Assembly (NCBI RefSeq): GCF_902706035.1
Contig: NZ_CACSJA010000021.1
Location: forward strand, 1 to 64,000
Reading direction: 5' to 3'
Source of the DNA: Pantoea sp. 18069
GTDB lineage: Bacteria > Pseudomonadota > Gammaproteobacteria > Burkholderiales > Burkholderiaceae_C
Length of the DNA stretch: 64,000 nucleotides
The notes below the pieces were generated by a model, which made no database searches, was not told the origin of the DNA, and saw nothing but the letters and a program-made list of their open reading frames with translations. The translations under genes were made by a program, and so were the position numbers. Shown here one piece after another: positions 35,998-44,486 of this stretch (position 1 is the stretch's first letter; every line of letters begins with the position of its first letter).

Positions 35998-36978
35998 TCA
36001 GGCGCTCGCGTTCGGGTTGCCGTTCTTTTGCGCGATGACCTGGGCCATGATGCTCACGGCGATTTCGGCCGGGGTCTTGCTGCCGATCGACAGGCCCGCG
36101 GGCGAGTGCAGGCGCGCGAGCGTGTCGTCGGTGACGTCGAAGTGCTGCTGCATGCGCTCGCGCCGGCCCTGGGCGTTGCGGCGCGAGCCTATGGCGCCGA
36201 CATAGAACGCCGGGCTCTGCATGGCTTCGAGCAGCGCCATGTCGTCGAGCTTGGGGTCGTGGCTCAGCGCGATGACGCAGCTGCGCAGGTCGGGCCGGAA
36301 GGCCGTGACGGCGTCATCGGGCATCAGCGAGGTGCGCTGCACGCCCTGGATCTGCAGCGAGGCCATGTACTCCTGGCGCGGGTCACAGATGGTGACGACG
36401 AAACCGTTGAAGATGGCCATGGTCGCCAGGTATTCGCTCAGCGTGCCGGCACCGATGAGCAGCATGCGGTAACCGGGGCCCAGAACGTTGTGCAGGGCCT
36501 GGGCGTCGATCTGCAGTGCCTGGGGCGCATCGGCCTGGGCCAGCGTGGCTTCGCCGGTGGTGAGATCCAGGCTGCGGCGCACGAGCGTGCCCGACAGCAG
36601 GAGTTCGGTCAGCTGCCGCAGTGCGTGCGCGTCGGGATCGAACTCGAGCACCAGTTCCAGCGTGCCGCCGCAGGGCAGGCCAAAGCGGTGGGCCTCATCT
36701 GCGGTGACGCCGTAGGTCACATGCCGGGGCGGCTGGCCCCAGCCGCGTGCATGGTCCATCTGCTCGCCCAGCCGGGTGTAGCGCTGCAGCAGGTCGTCCT
36801 CGATGCAGCCACCGGACACCGAGCCCACGGTCTGGCCGTTTTCGCACAGGGCCATCATGGCCCCGACGGGCCGGGGCGACGAGCCCCAGGTGCGCACGAC
36901 CGTGGCCAGCACGGCATGCAGGCCCTGGGCGCGCCAGTGGTGCAGTTGTTGCAGGACGGTGATATCGATGTGGTTCAT
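35998..36978 (-). CDS. XdhC/CoxI-family protein
   Basis: A 326-residue XdhC-like protein. The N-terminal XdhC/CoxI domain has TWGSSPRPVGAMMA and SVSGGCIEDDL, and the C-terminal Rossmann-like domain has LLIGAGTLSEYLATMA followed by AIGSRRNAQGRRER. The family helps sulfurate or insert molybdenum cofactor into xanthine dehydrogenase-type enzymes. No molybdo-hydroxylase is adjacent, so its partner is elsewhere. I chose ATG 36978 (MNHIDITVLQ); the open frame upstream is not conserved-looking and overlaps a terminator. Confidence 0.9.
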   Translation of the reverse strand: MNHIDITVLQQLHHWRAQGLHAVLATVVRTWGSSPRPVGAMMALCENGQTVGSVSGGCIEDDLLQRYTRLGEQMDHARGWGQPPRHVTYGVTADEAHRFGLPCGGTLELVLEFDPDAHALRQLTELLLSGTLVRRSLDLTTGEATLAQADAPQALQIDAQALHNVLGPGYRMLLIGAGTLSEYLATMAIFNGFVVTICDPRQEYMASLQIQGVQRTSLMPDDAVTAFRPDLRSCVIALSHDPKLDDMALLEAMQSPAFYVGAIGSRRNAQGRRERMQQHFDVTDDTLARLHSPAGLSIGSKTPAEIAVSIMAQVIAQKNGNPNASA

Positions 36979-37040
36979 GCGGAATGCGCTTGGCACGGCC
37001 GGGTCGGCATGCAGACAGTGTGCCAGCGGGCAAGGTTCAG

Positions 37041-37063
37041 AAAAAGAGCCGCCCGCAGGCGGC
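37041..37063 (-). terminator. Leftward terminator upstream of XdhC gene
   Basis: GCCGCC-TGCG-GGCGGC stem followed on the minus strand by CTCTTTTT. The only leftward gene before it is the dead tnpA fragment, so it probably belonged to a gene displaced by the IS insertion. Confidence 0.6.
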
Positions 37064-37212
37064 GCCCGTGCGCACAGGCAAAGGCGCACCCGGGATATTG
37101 TGATCCAGGCCGGCGCGGCTGAAGCCTTGAACACCAAATCCGCGCATTCCCCCTGCCAGGCGAGGTGGCCGCGAAGCGGCATCAAGGCAAAGCAGAATCG
37201 TCAGGAGGGGGT

Positions 37213-37570
37213 CTAGCGCAGACTGTCGGTTCTTGTAAAAGCCCCGGCCTTTGCCGCAGACTTGCGGGCATGTTCTCCTGTCCCCTGCGCGTCCACATAG
37301 GCCCGTAGCGCCTCCAGCGTAGCGCCGCCCACGCTCCCCACAGAGTAAGCCCGGTGCCAAAACAAGGGCTTGCTATGGAAATGCGCCAAATGCGCGGCAA
37401 AGCGATTTCTGATGCGCCGGGCACTGGCTGTCTTGAGGTTGTTGATCAGCACCGAAATATCCAGCTCAAGCACTTGGGGCGAGAGCGTCTTGCGCCGGTA
37501 TTTCGTCACAAAAGCGATGTGTAGCTCGATGTTAAAAACAGCGGGAGAGCTAAGGATTGTTACTTTTCAT
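37213..37570 (-). pseudogene. IS200/IS605 TnpA transposase remnant
   Basis: The translated C-terminal half (LDISVLINNLKTASARRIRN, then KPLFWHRAY and VGSVGGATLEALRAYVDAQG) is clearly TnpA, and the N-terminus reads AVFNIELHIAFVTKYRRKTLSPQVLE. Two lesions are visible. ATG 37570 (MKSNNP) runs into TAG, and removing one T would join it to SSPAVFN, a +1 frameshift. About 45 residues expected between TLSPQVLE and LDISVLIN are absent, which removes the catalytic HUH motif. The longest intact frame from the internal GTG is 98 residues. It cannot be a working Y1 transposase. Confidence 0.88.
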
Positions 37571-37607
37571 GCTGGCGCCTTACTGATTTCTCCACGAGCA
37601 TGGCGAC

Positions 37608-39047
37608 ATGCAGATCGGCCATCGTTTTCGCTGCTATCCCACGCCTGCCCAGGCACAGACCCTGCTGCAATGGATAGGCTGCCAGCGTTTCATCTACAAC
37701 GCCAAGGTGGGCGAAGACCGGTATTTCAGGCGTTTTGCACGCAAGTCCCTGGCACACACGGGTCAGTTCGCGCCCGTCGATCAGCAGTACAGCCATTTCA
37801 AGACCGAGCTCACACCTTGGCTGTCCGAAGTGCCCAGCCAGATTCTGCGCAATGGCGCGGTGCTGTGGAAGCAGGCCTACAGCCGTTATTTCCGAAAACT
37901 CGGCGGCCGGCCCACGATTCACAAAAAACACGGCAGACAGGCTGTCTGGCTGACGTCCGAGTTGTTCGCGTTCAAGCCTGTCGTGGACAGGGCTACGGGA
38001 GAAATCACCGGCCACCAGCTGTGCATCGGCACCAGAAAACATCCCGTGGGCGTGCTGGCATTCAAGGCGCACCGGGCCTGCCAGCCTCCCGCTTCATTGC
38101 ACATCAGCATCCATGCCGGCCAATGGCATGTCTCGTTCAATGGCGACGATGGCCTGATGGAGCCCAGCGACAAGGAAACCACGGCCTGGCTCAGGCAGTT
38201 CGATGCGCCAGAGCTGCTCGCCATGACCCTGGGGCTCGATCGTGGCGTGACCCTGCCACTGGCGGGCAGTGACGGGCAGCAATTCGTTTTTTTGCCGATT
38301 CAGGTCAAGCGCCTGGCAGCGCAGGAAAAACACAGAAAGCGCTGGCAAAAGCGCCAGGCCCGCAGAACCCAGGGCTCCAGCAACTGGGTCAAGGCCAGGC
38401 GCAAGGTGGCACGCTACCAGCGCTATGGCGCTGATGTGCGCCGGGAGTTGGCGCACCAGACCAGCCATGTCCTGGCGACAGACACGCGCTACAAGCTGTT
38501 TGTCTTTGAGGCGCTGAAGATCAAGAACATGACCCAAAAGGCCAAGCCCCAACAAGACGCGCAAGGCCGTTGGCTGCGCAATGGGGCTGCGGCCAAGTCC
38601 GGGCTCAACAAAACGATTCTGGCCTCTGCCTGGGGCCAGACAAAAGTGTTTTTGCAGTACAAGGCGCGTCGCCAAGGCAAGCTGGTGATAGAAGTGCCGG
38701 CGTTTTATTCTTCGCAGGAATGCGGCGCTTGCGGCCACATTCACCAGGGCAACCGGGTTTCCCAATCCGTGTTTGTCTGTCAAGGCTGTGGACACACTGC
38801 ACATGCCGACCACAACGCGGCAACAGTCATTGCCGGGCGCGGGGTCAGGCAATTGCTGGCGGGCAAGAGTGCCGAAAAGGAGAGGAAGACCTGCCGGATC
38901 GCAAGACAGAAGGTAGGGGCGGAAGGCTCCGAACCGGGTGTAGAAATGCGCCCTACGCTTGGTGAGACTGGGGTAAGTCGCTGGGGTGGCAACACGCCGG
39001 CGCACTGGTCTTGGACCCAAGAAACCCCCGCTATAACGCCGGTTTAG
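37608..39047 (+). CDS. RNA-guided endonuclease TnpB (IS605 OrfB)
   Basis: A 479-residue TnpB. It has the N-terminal helix-turn-helix-like region, the RuvC-like catalytic Asp in LGLDRGV (about residue 211), Glu in FEALKIKNM (about 300) and Asp in HADHNAATVI (about 400), and the zinc finger CGACGH ... CQGCGH between the last two. The frame is intact and all three acidic residues are present, unlike the tnpA next door. TnpB uses an omega RNA from the element's right end to cut DNA, which promotes retention of the element. It is longer than many TnpBs because of a basic 60-residue tail overlapping the RNA scaffold. Confidence 0.92.
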   Translation: MQIGHRFRCYPTPAQAQTLLQWIGCQRFIYNAKVGEDRYFRRFARKSLAHTGQFAPVDQQYSHFKTELTPWLSEVPSQILRNGAVLWKQAYSRYFRKLGGRPTIHKKHGRQAVWLTSELFAFKPVVDRATGEITGHQLCIGTRKHPVGVLAFKAHRACQPPASLHISIHAGQWHVSFNGDDGLMEPSDKETTAWLRQFDAPELLAMTLGLDRGVTLPLAGSDGQQFVFLPIQVKRLAAQEKHRKRWQKRQARRTQGSSNWVKARRKVARYQRYGADVRRELAHQTSHVLATDTRYKLFVFEALKIKNMTQKAKPQQDAQGRWLRNGAAAKSGLNKTILASAWGQTKVFLQYKARRQGKLVIEVPAFYSSQECGACGHIHQGNRVSQSVFVCQGCGHTAHADHNAATVIAGRGVRQLLAGKSAEKERKTCRIARQKVGAEGSEPGVEMRPTLGETGVSRWGGNTPAHWSWTQETPAITPV

Positions 39048-39080
39048 CGGTGGGAGTCTTCATATCACGGCAAAACCCTC
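38920..39080 (+). ncRNA. Predicted omega RNA at TnpB right end
   Basis: By analogy with characterised TnpB systems, the guide scaffold overlaps the 3' end of tnpB and the right-end palindrome, ending about 39062 with GGTGGGAGTCTTCA. The flanking sequence that follows (TATCACGGCAAAACC...) would then be the guide. Hairpins are visible at 39025-39055. The boundaries are inferred, not seen. Confidence 0.4.
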
Positions 39081-39206
39081 TGCGGTTCAAGCTTGCATTC
39101 TGCAAGTGAAAGATTAAATTGATGGCAATCGGCTCCTGGCGAACGGGAGCGTTTGGCGGCGCCGGCCATGCGCTGGACCTGCCGCCGTTGGCGCGGGGAG
39201 AATCCA

Positions 39207-41267
39207 ATGAAATCGCACGCTCTCAAGTGGTGGTCGCTGTGCGCGGCACTGGCCCTGGTCGCAAGTTTTGCGGCATGCGATGCGGGGCTCGATTTCACGG
39301 CGCCACCAGGTGTGGCTGCTCAAGCGGCGGGGCCCGATCCGCATGAACGGGAAGCACCCTTGTCCGCCATGTTCCTGTCGCTGGTACGCAGCAGCGATGG
39401 GCTGCAGGCGCGCGGCGCACCGCTGAAGTTCAAGGCGATGCCGGCTGCCTTGTCCCGCGACCCGAGCGCGTACACGGTCTACTTGAACGGGAGCCTGCTC
39501 GACGAATCTGCGCTGACGGTCGCGGCAGACGCGCTCCTCATCCACTCACCCCTCGAAGACGGCAGGAATGCAATCCAGGTCTTTGCCCCGGACGGCGCGG
39601 GAGCGCCGGTGGAAGCCGAAGCGGTCGTCTGGGCGGGCTCCGCAGTTGTGCAGGGAAAAGTGGTGGATGAAAGCGCAAACCCGGTCAACGGTGCGAGGGT
39701 CGTCGCCGCACTCGGTGACGACCCCACCGTCACGGCGACCACGGTGACCGACAGCGCGGGGCAGTACGTCTTGAAGAACTTTCCCGCACGCACGGTGCTC
39801 GTGACGGCGACCGGCCCTGCGGGATTGATCGGACTTTCCGGTGCAACGGCGGGCGTGGCCGGAGGCGCCTTCCCCGATATCGTGCTCCTGGGTTTTGGCG
39901 CTCCGGCTACTTCAACCAACAAGCGCTTTCTCGCAAGCACGGCGGGATGGATCAACCGCAATGGTGCGCGCCTGTCCCTGGTGGAGCATGTGCAAAGCCC
40001 GGGACCGGGACCGGAAGCGGCGCGGGCCGGCGCCCTGTCGGCAGATCCACAGCCCGACCTTCGCATAGGCGCGAGCGGCCCGGGGCCCCGGACCGCCACC
40101 TACACTTTCATGCCGCCCGCAGATACCAGGACGGTACGCATGCGATACCGTTTGCAGACTGCTGCGTTGGCGCAATTCTTTGGATCTGCGTACAGCGACG
40201 CGTTCCATGTCGTGCTGCGAACCAAGGGCGCAGAGAGCGCCGCAGTCGGCGCTTCCATGAATGCGCTCGGAAGGGATGCTTTTGATGACAACGGGTCCAC
40301 GGCCTGGAAGGAACTGAGCGTGGAGCTGGCCACTGTGGGGGAGCCCGTGCAGGTGGAGGTGATGGTGGCCAACATGGCCCATGCGGGTGATGCCGGCGTG
40401 GAGTCCGCCGTGATCGTGGACTTCGTTGCCGCCAGTCCATTGGCGATTACGCAGGCCCGCCTTTTCGACATCGACAATTCCGCGCTCAATTATCTGAGCG
40501 CCGCCCACCATACGTACTTCAACGCCACCACGCGCGTTCATGCCACGTTCAAGGTGACTGGCCCCGTGGCCGCCCAGCTGTCTTCCCTGGAGCTCCAGGT
40601 GCTGCAAGCGGGCGTGCTCAAGGCCAGGGGCGTGCTCGCCGCGTCGTTATCGCCGTCGCTTTACAAGGCCTTCGGAGCATCCGGCGTCGAGCTCGGCAGC
40701 GCGCAGCTTGCGTTCGAGATTCCCGCGAGCGAGCTTGCCACGGTGAACGCCGCAAGGGACGGCCCGCTGAATCTGAAACTGGTGGCAAAGGCAGGCGATG
40801 GAAGCATTGCGCAGAAGGATATGGGCAATGTGCAATTGCTGGACCACTGGAAAGGCCCGAACCGGTATGGCGGCCGGGACGAGAGCCGGGGCGGAGACGA
40901 TTGGCTCACCCCGACGGCACGCGACGCCTGCAGTCCAGTGGGCGTCACCTGGGGCGACTTCAGCAACATGAACGCAGGCTCGTTTGCTCCCGACCATGCT
41001 TCCCATGCAACGGGCAGGGACGCGGATGGCTGGTATGCAGGCTACAACGCCAGGGATGCGGCTGCAGCGAAAAAGATGATCGCGTTGCTGAACACGCCGG
41101 GTGTTGGCAGCAAGGTGAAGATTGTGTACGTCACCCACACCCCGAGCAGCGGGAATGCCTTCCATGACGCCTACAAGGACGTGACGCTGGCGGACGGACG
41201 CAAAGCCAGGTCGGTCATCCGCAATTACGCCGGCCACAGGACGCATTTCCACTGGCATATGGGTTGA
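39207..41267 (+). CDS. Large lipoprotein with C-terminal M15/M74-like peptidase motif
   Basis: A 686-residue predicted lipoprotein. Signal KWWSLCAALALVASFAAC gives a lipobox Cys at about residue 24. A carboxypeptidase-regulatory-like beta fold (VVQGKVVDESANPVNGARVV ... GQYVLKNFPA) lies at about 145-200. Middle regions are unassigned. The C-terminus has DHASHATGRDADGWY and HRTHFHWHMG, matching the HxxxGxDxD and HxH zinc ligands of LAS/MepA-like (M74, M15) murein peptidases. I infer a surface or periplasmic zinc hydrolase; overall it is not a family I can name. ATG 39207 follows GGGGAG. It is a single gene, just right of the IS element. Confidence 0.7.
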   Translation: MKSHALKWWSLCAALALVASFAACDAGLDFTAPPGVAAQAAGPDPHEREAPLSAMFLSLVRSSDGLQARGAPLKFKAMPAALSRDPSAYTVYLNGSLLDESALTVAADALLIHSPLEDGRNAIQVFAPDGAGAPVEAEAVVWAGSAVVQGKVVDESANPVNGARVVAALGDDPTVTATTVTDSAGQYVLKNFPARTVLVTATGPAGLIGLSGATAGVAGGAFPDIVLLGFGAPATSTNKRFLASTAGWINRNGARLSLVEHVQSPGPGPEAARAGALSADPQPDLRIGASGPGPRTATYTFMPPADTRTVRMRYRLQTAALAQFFGSAYSDAFHVVLRTKGAESAAVGASMNALGRDAFDDNGSTAWKELSVELATVGEPVQVEVMVANMAHAGDAGVESAVIVDFVAASPLAITQARLFDIDNSALNYLSAAHHTYFNATTRVHATFKVTGPVAAQLSSLELQVLQAGVLKARGVLAASLSPSLYKAFGASGVELGSAQLAFEIPASELATVNAARDGPLNLKLVAKAGDGSIAQKDMGNVQLLDHWKGPNRYGGRDESRGGDDWLTPTARDACSPVGVTWGDFSNMNAGSFAPDHASHATGRDADGWYAGYNARDAAAAKKMIALLNTPGVGSKVKIVYVTHTPSSGNAFHDAYKDVTLADGRKARSVIRNYAGHRTHFHWHMG

Positions 41268-41374
41268 GCAGGCAGGGCGTGCTGACGCCCTGAGCGCCCG
41301 GCACCGGCTGGGACGGCGCCGGGCGCATGCCGGTGCGCGGCGTATGCGCGCATACGCCGCTGCGCGATGCCGGC

Positions 41375-43111
41375 TCATGCATCTTCATCATCTTCTTCCT
41401 CACCCAGTGGCTTGCCAGCGCAGATGCCGGCGCTGGCGCGTGCCGGCACCTGGCCATGCAGGAAATAATTGGCGACCTGCTTGTCCACGCAAGCCGTGCC
41501 GTAAGGAAATACCATGTGCTGATACTCATTTCTGACCATGATCATGCGCGTGTTCGGCAATTCATCCAACGTATTCATCGCGCTTTCAACGGGGGTCGCC
41601 GCATCGTAGCGACTGTGCAGCATCAGCAACTCTCCAGCCTTGCGGATTTCAGCAATCGGCGGCAGTTTCTTGTCCGCGCCACTCCAGTAAAGGCAGGGGT
41701 TGTAGGCGTAGCGCTCCTGAGCGAACGGATTGCGGTCCGCAAAATCCCCGGCCAAAGCACTCCAGTACTGATCGGAGCCATGCGAGCCCATCGTGCCGGT
41801 ATCGTTGCAGCGTACGCTCCAGTGCACGAAATCTTGCTTGCCCAATTGGTTTGCTTCCTTGGGGGTAAAAAGCATATCGGACAAGATATCGGCTTGCTCA
41901 GCCACTTGCGCAATGTCGAAGGCGGACGATGCGGCCATCGCGACCTGCAGGTCTTGCAAGCTGGCCTGCGGGTTGTGCGACAGCAGGTCTTGCAGACCGA
42001 GGGCCGCGGCAACCGCGAAAGTATTGCGATTGAGGTCGTCGGACTCGGTGTGATCCCAGAATTGGATCAATGCCTGCTTCATCCGCGCGGAAACCGCGAG
42101 CAGACGATTGCGCAGCGCAGTGGCATCGGTGCCCAGACCGAACCGGTCGGGGTTGCTTGCGGCATGCGGCAGCAGCACTTCATCGATGACGCGCTGTTCG
42201 GCCTGGGCTTGTGCCAGGTATGCGTCCTCCAAGGTGGCGGTGATGTCCATGCTGCTGTCGAGCAGCATGCGCCCGACACGCTCGGGAAACAGCCCCGCAT
42301 ACCAGCTGCCCAGCCAGGTACCGTAGGAATAGCCGATGTAGTTGAGCTTCTCTTCCCCCAGCAAGCCGCGCAGCAGGTCCATGTCGCGCGCAGTGGCCTC
42401 GGTGTGGATATGCTTGCTCATTGGCGTGGCGGCGCAGGCCTGAGCCAGCACACGCGCGTTGTGCTGAATCTTCCGTACATTTTCCGGGCTCGGATCGACG
42501 ATCAAGTCATCATCGGGCACCAGCGCTTCGTTCAGCTGACAGTTCAACGGGCTATGGCGCCCCGTGCCCCGCGGTGAGAAAGCGACCAGATCGTAGCGGC
42601 GGGACATCTCCTGAAGCAGCTCACCTCCCTCCTGCGGGTCCCCTTGCGCCAACCTCGAACTGAGTGACGGCGCCACGGACAGGCCATCCATGCCAGGGCC
42701 GCCCGGATTGAGCACAATCGCCCCGAGCTTTCGCGGCGTTTGTTCGGCAGCCACCTTCAAAACCTCTATTTGCAGTTCGGCCGACGACGGATTGGCGTAG
42801 TCGAGCGGCACGCGCATCAACGCGCATCGGGCGCGTTCGCCCAATTGCGCAAGTTCGTCTTCGTCCTGCGTGGCCGAAGGATCGCAGGCTTGCCAGTTCA
42901 GCGTTTGCTGCTTGAAAGAGGCCAGCAGATCCACCGGGGGCTCCACGCCACCGCCTGCGTTGCCGCCGCCGCCAGCACTACCGCCATCGCCGCCGCCGCA
43001 TGCCACGAGAATCACTGCAAACAGCGCGGCGCCGGCCAGCCGGCTGGAACGTTGCAGCGATGGCCAGCGGTATGTCGCTGGGGCCAAGAAACCTGGGGCA
43101 GACTCAAGCAT
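41375..43111 (-). CDS. Alpha/beta hydrolase lipoprotein (TAP-like, prolyl aminopeptidase type)
   Basis: A 578-residue secreted hydrolase. The lipobox FAVILVACGGG gives a Cys at about 38, followed by a Gly/Ser-rich linker. The oxyanion region is LNPGGPGMDG, the nucleophile elbow GYSYGTWLG (Ser at about 268) and the C-terminal TAP-like region has LHSRYDAATPVE (Asp) and NEYQHMVF (His), so the triad is complete. These resemble Streptomyces tripeptidyl aminopeptidases. It is convergent with the M15/M74-like lipoprotein; both are exported and could act on the same peptides. An acidic tail (GEEEDDEDA) ends the protein. Confidence 0.87.
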   Translation of the reverse strand: MLESAPGFLAPATYRWPSLQRSSRLAGAALFAVILVACGGGDGGSAGGGGNAGGGVEPPVDLLASFKQQTLNWQACDPSATQDEDELAQLGERARCALMRVPLDYANPSSAELQIEVLKVAAEQTPRKLGAIVLNPGGPGMDGLSVAPSLSSRLAQGDPQEGGELLQEMSRRYDLVAFSPRGTGRHSPLNCQLNEALVPDDDLIVDPSPENVRKIQHNARVLAQACAATPMSKHIHTEATARDMDLLRGLLGEEKLNYIGYSYGTWLGSWYAGLFPERVGRMLLDSSMDITATLEDAYLAQAQAEQRVIDEVLLPHAASNPDRFGLGTDATALRNRLLAVSARMKQALIQFWDHTESDDLNRNTFAVAAALGLQDLLSHNPQASLQDLQVAMAASSAFDIAQVAEQADILSDMLFTPKEANQLGKQDFVHWSVRCNDTGTMGSHGSDQYWSALAGDFADRNPFAQERYAYNPCLYWSGADKKLPPIAEIRKAGELLMLHSRYDAATPVESAMNTLDELPNTRMIMVRNEYQHMVFPYGTACVDKQVANYFLHGQVPARASAGICAGKPLGEEEDDEDA

Positions 43112-43318
43112 AAAAGCATCCTTGCGAGGCGAAGTGGATCAGTGCGACCACCACCCTCCGGGAAAGCCGCCAGATTCGCGCCTGGCAACCAGGCGCAAAC
43201 CCGCGAACGCCGCGCTCAAGCCACGACGTTGCATGAAGGGTGTTGGCGACTTTTAGTAACCTCGCCAGAACGCAAGTTCCTGCGCCGGCCGCTTCGGCCA
43301 AAGAGGGAGCCCGCAGCG

Positions 43319-44410
43319 TTTCGCGGCGGGCGGCTTGTGGGCTATCCGAACATCGACGGCGTGGTGGGCCTGAGCCACGGCACGGGCTGCGGAATGGAGA
43401 TGACCGGCGAGCCCATGCATCTGCTGCGCCGAACGATTGCCGGCTATGCGCGCAATCCGGATTTTGCCGGCGTGCTGGTGATAGGCCTGGGGTGCGAGCG
43501 CAATCAGATCAAGGGCCTGATAGAGCAGGAGGCGCTGGCCGAAAACCGCCTGTTCAGGACCTTCATCATGCAGGAGCAGGGCGGCACCAGGAAGACGGTG
43601 GAAGCCGCGATCGCGGCCGTCGACGAGATGCTGGAGGAGGCCAATGCGGCCCGGCGCACGACGGTGCCCGCAAGCCATCTGCGCATAGGCCTGCAATGCG
43701 GCGGCTCGGACGGCTTTTCCTCGATCACCGCCAACCCCGCGCTGGGTGCGGCGATGGACATCCTGGTGCGCCATGGCGGCACGGCCATCCTGTCCGAAAC
43801 ACCGGAAATCTATGGCGTCGAGCACACGCTGACCCGGCGCGCGCGCAATGCGCAGGTGGGCCAGAAGCTGGTGGACCGCATCCTGTGGTGGAAACACACC
43901 TATTCGCCCGGCCGGGATGTGCAGATCAACGGCGCGGTGAGCCCGGGCAACCAGGTGGGCGGCCTGGCCAACATCTTCGAAAAGTCGCTGGGCTCTTCGA
44001 TGAAAGGGGGGACGACCGGGCTGATGGAGGTGTACCAGTATGCCGAGCCGGTGCGCCAGGCCGGCCTGGTGTTCATGGACACGCCGGGCTTCGACCCGGT
44101 ATCGGCCACCGGCCAGATCGCGGGCGGCGCCAACCTGATCTGCTTCACCACCGGGCGCGGTTCGATGTTTGGCGCCAAGCCCGTGCCCTGCGTCAAGTTG
44201 GCGACCAACACGGCGATGTTCGAGAGACTGAAGGAAGACATGGACATCAACTGCGGCGGCCTGATGGATGGCGAAGAAGACATGCCGCAGGTCGCGCAGG
44301 CCATCTTCGAGCTCATCCTGCGCATCGCGTCGGGCGAGAAGTCCAAAAGCGAAGCGCTGGGCCTGGGCGATCACGAGTTCGTTCCATGGAACATCGGCAT
44401 CGTGAGCTGA
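43319..44410 (+). pseudogene. 5'-truncated UxaA-family dehydratase
   Basis: From FRGGRLVGYPNIDGVVGL on, this is the C-terminal domain of the altronate/galactarate dehydratase (UxaA) family: SHGTGCGMEMTG, GLGCERNQI, LQCGGSDGFS, and the C-terminal CVKLATNT and FEL repeats. The N-terminal SAF domain and the RxxGRVGxRN ... VNCSAT segment expected before YPNIDG are absent; the sequence upstream to 43260 does not resemble it. The first in-frame GTG is 43337. Either a gene broken at its 5' end by the insertion to its left, or a shortened derivative. The dehydratase-aldolase pairing with the next gene suggests sugar-acid breakdown. Confidence 0.7.
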
Positions 44411-44486
44411 TGCGGCGGACCCTCTTGTCGGCCCAGGCGCAAGCCTGGGCCGATGCGAACCCAATCACTTCCTGGACGCAGAAAAA

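Larger units (their letters stand above)
37160..39062. mobile_element. IS605-type element, TnpA dead, TnpB intact
   Basis: Divergent tnpA (minus) and tnpB (plus) as in IS605. The right end carries the subterminal imperfect palindrome at about 39025-39055, in which the tnpB stop codon lies. A small left hairpin (GCCGC-GAA-GCGGC at about 37168-37181) is the best left-end candidate. Exact termini are uncertain because IS200/IS605 elements have no terminal inverted repeats or target duplications. With TnpA broken the copy should be immobile unless helped in trans. Confidence 0.65.
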
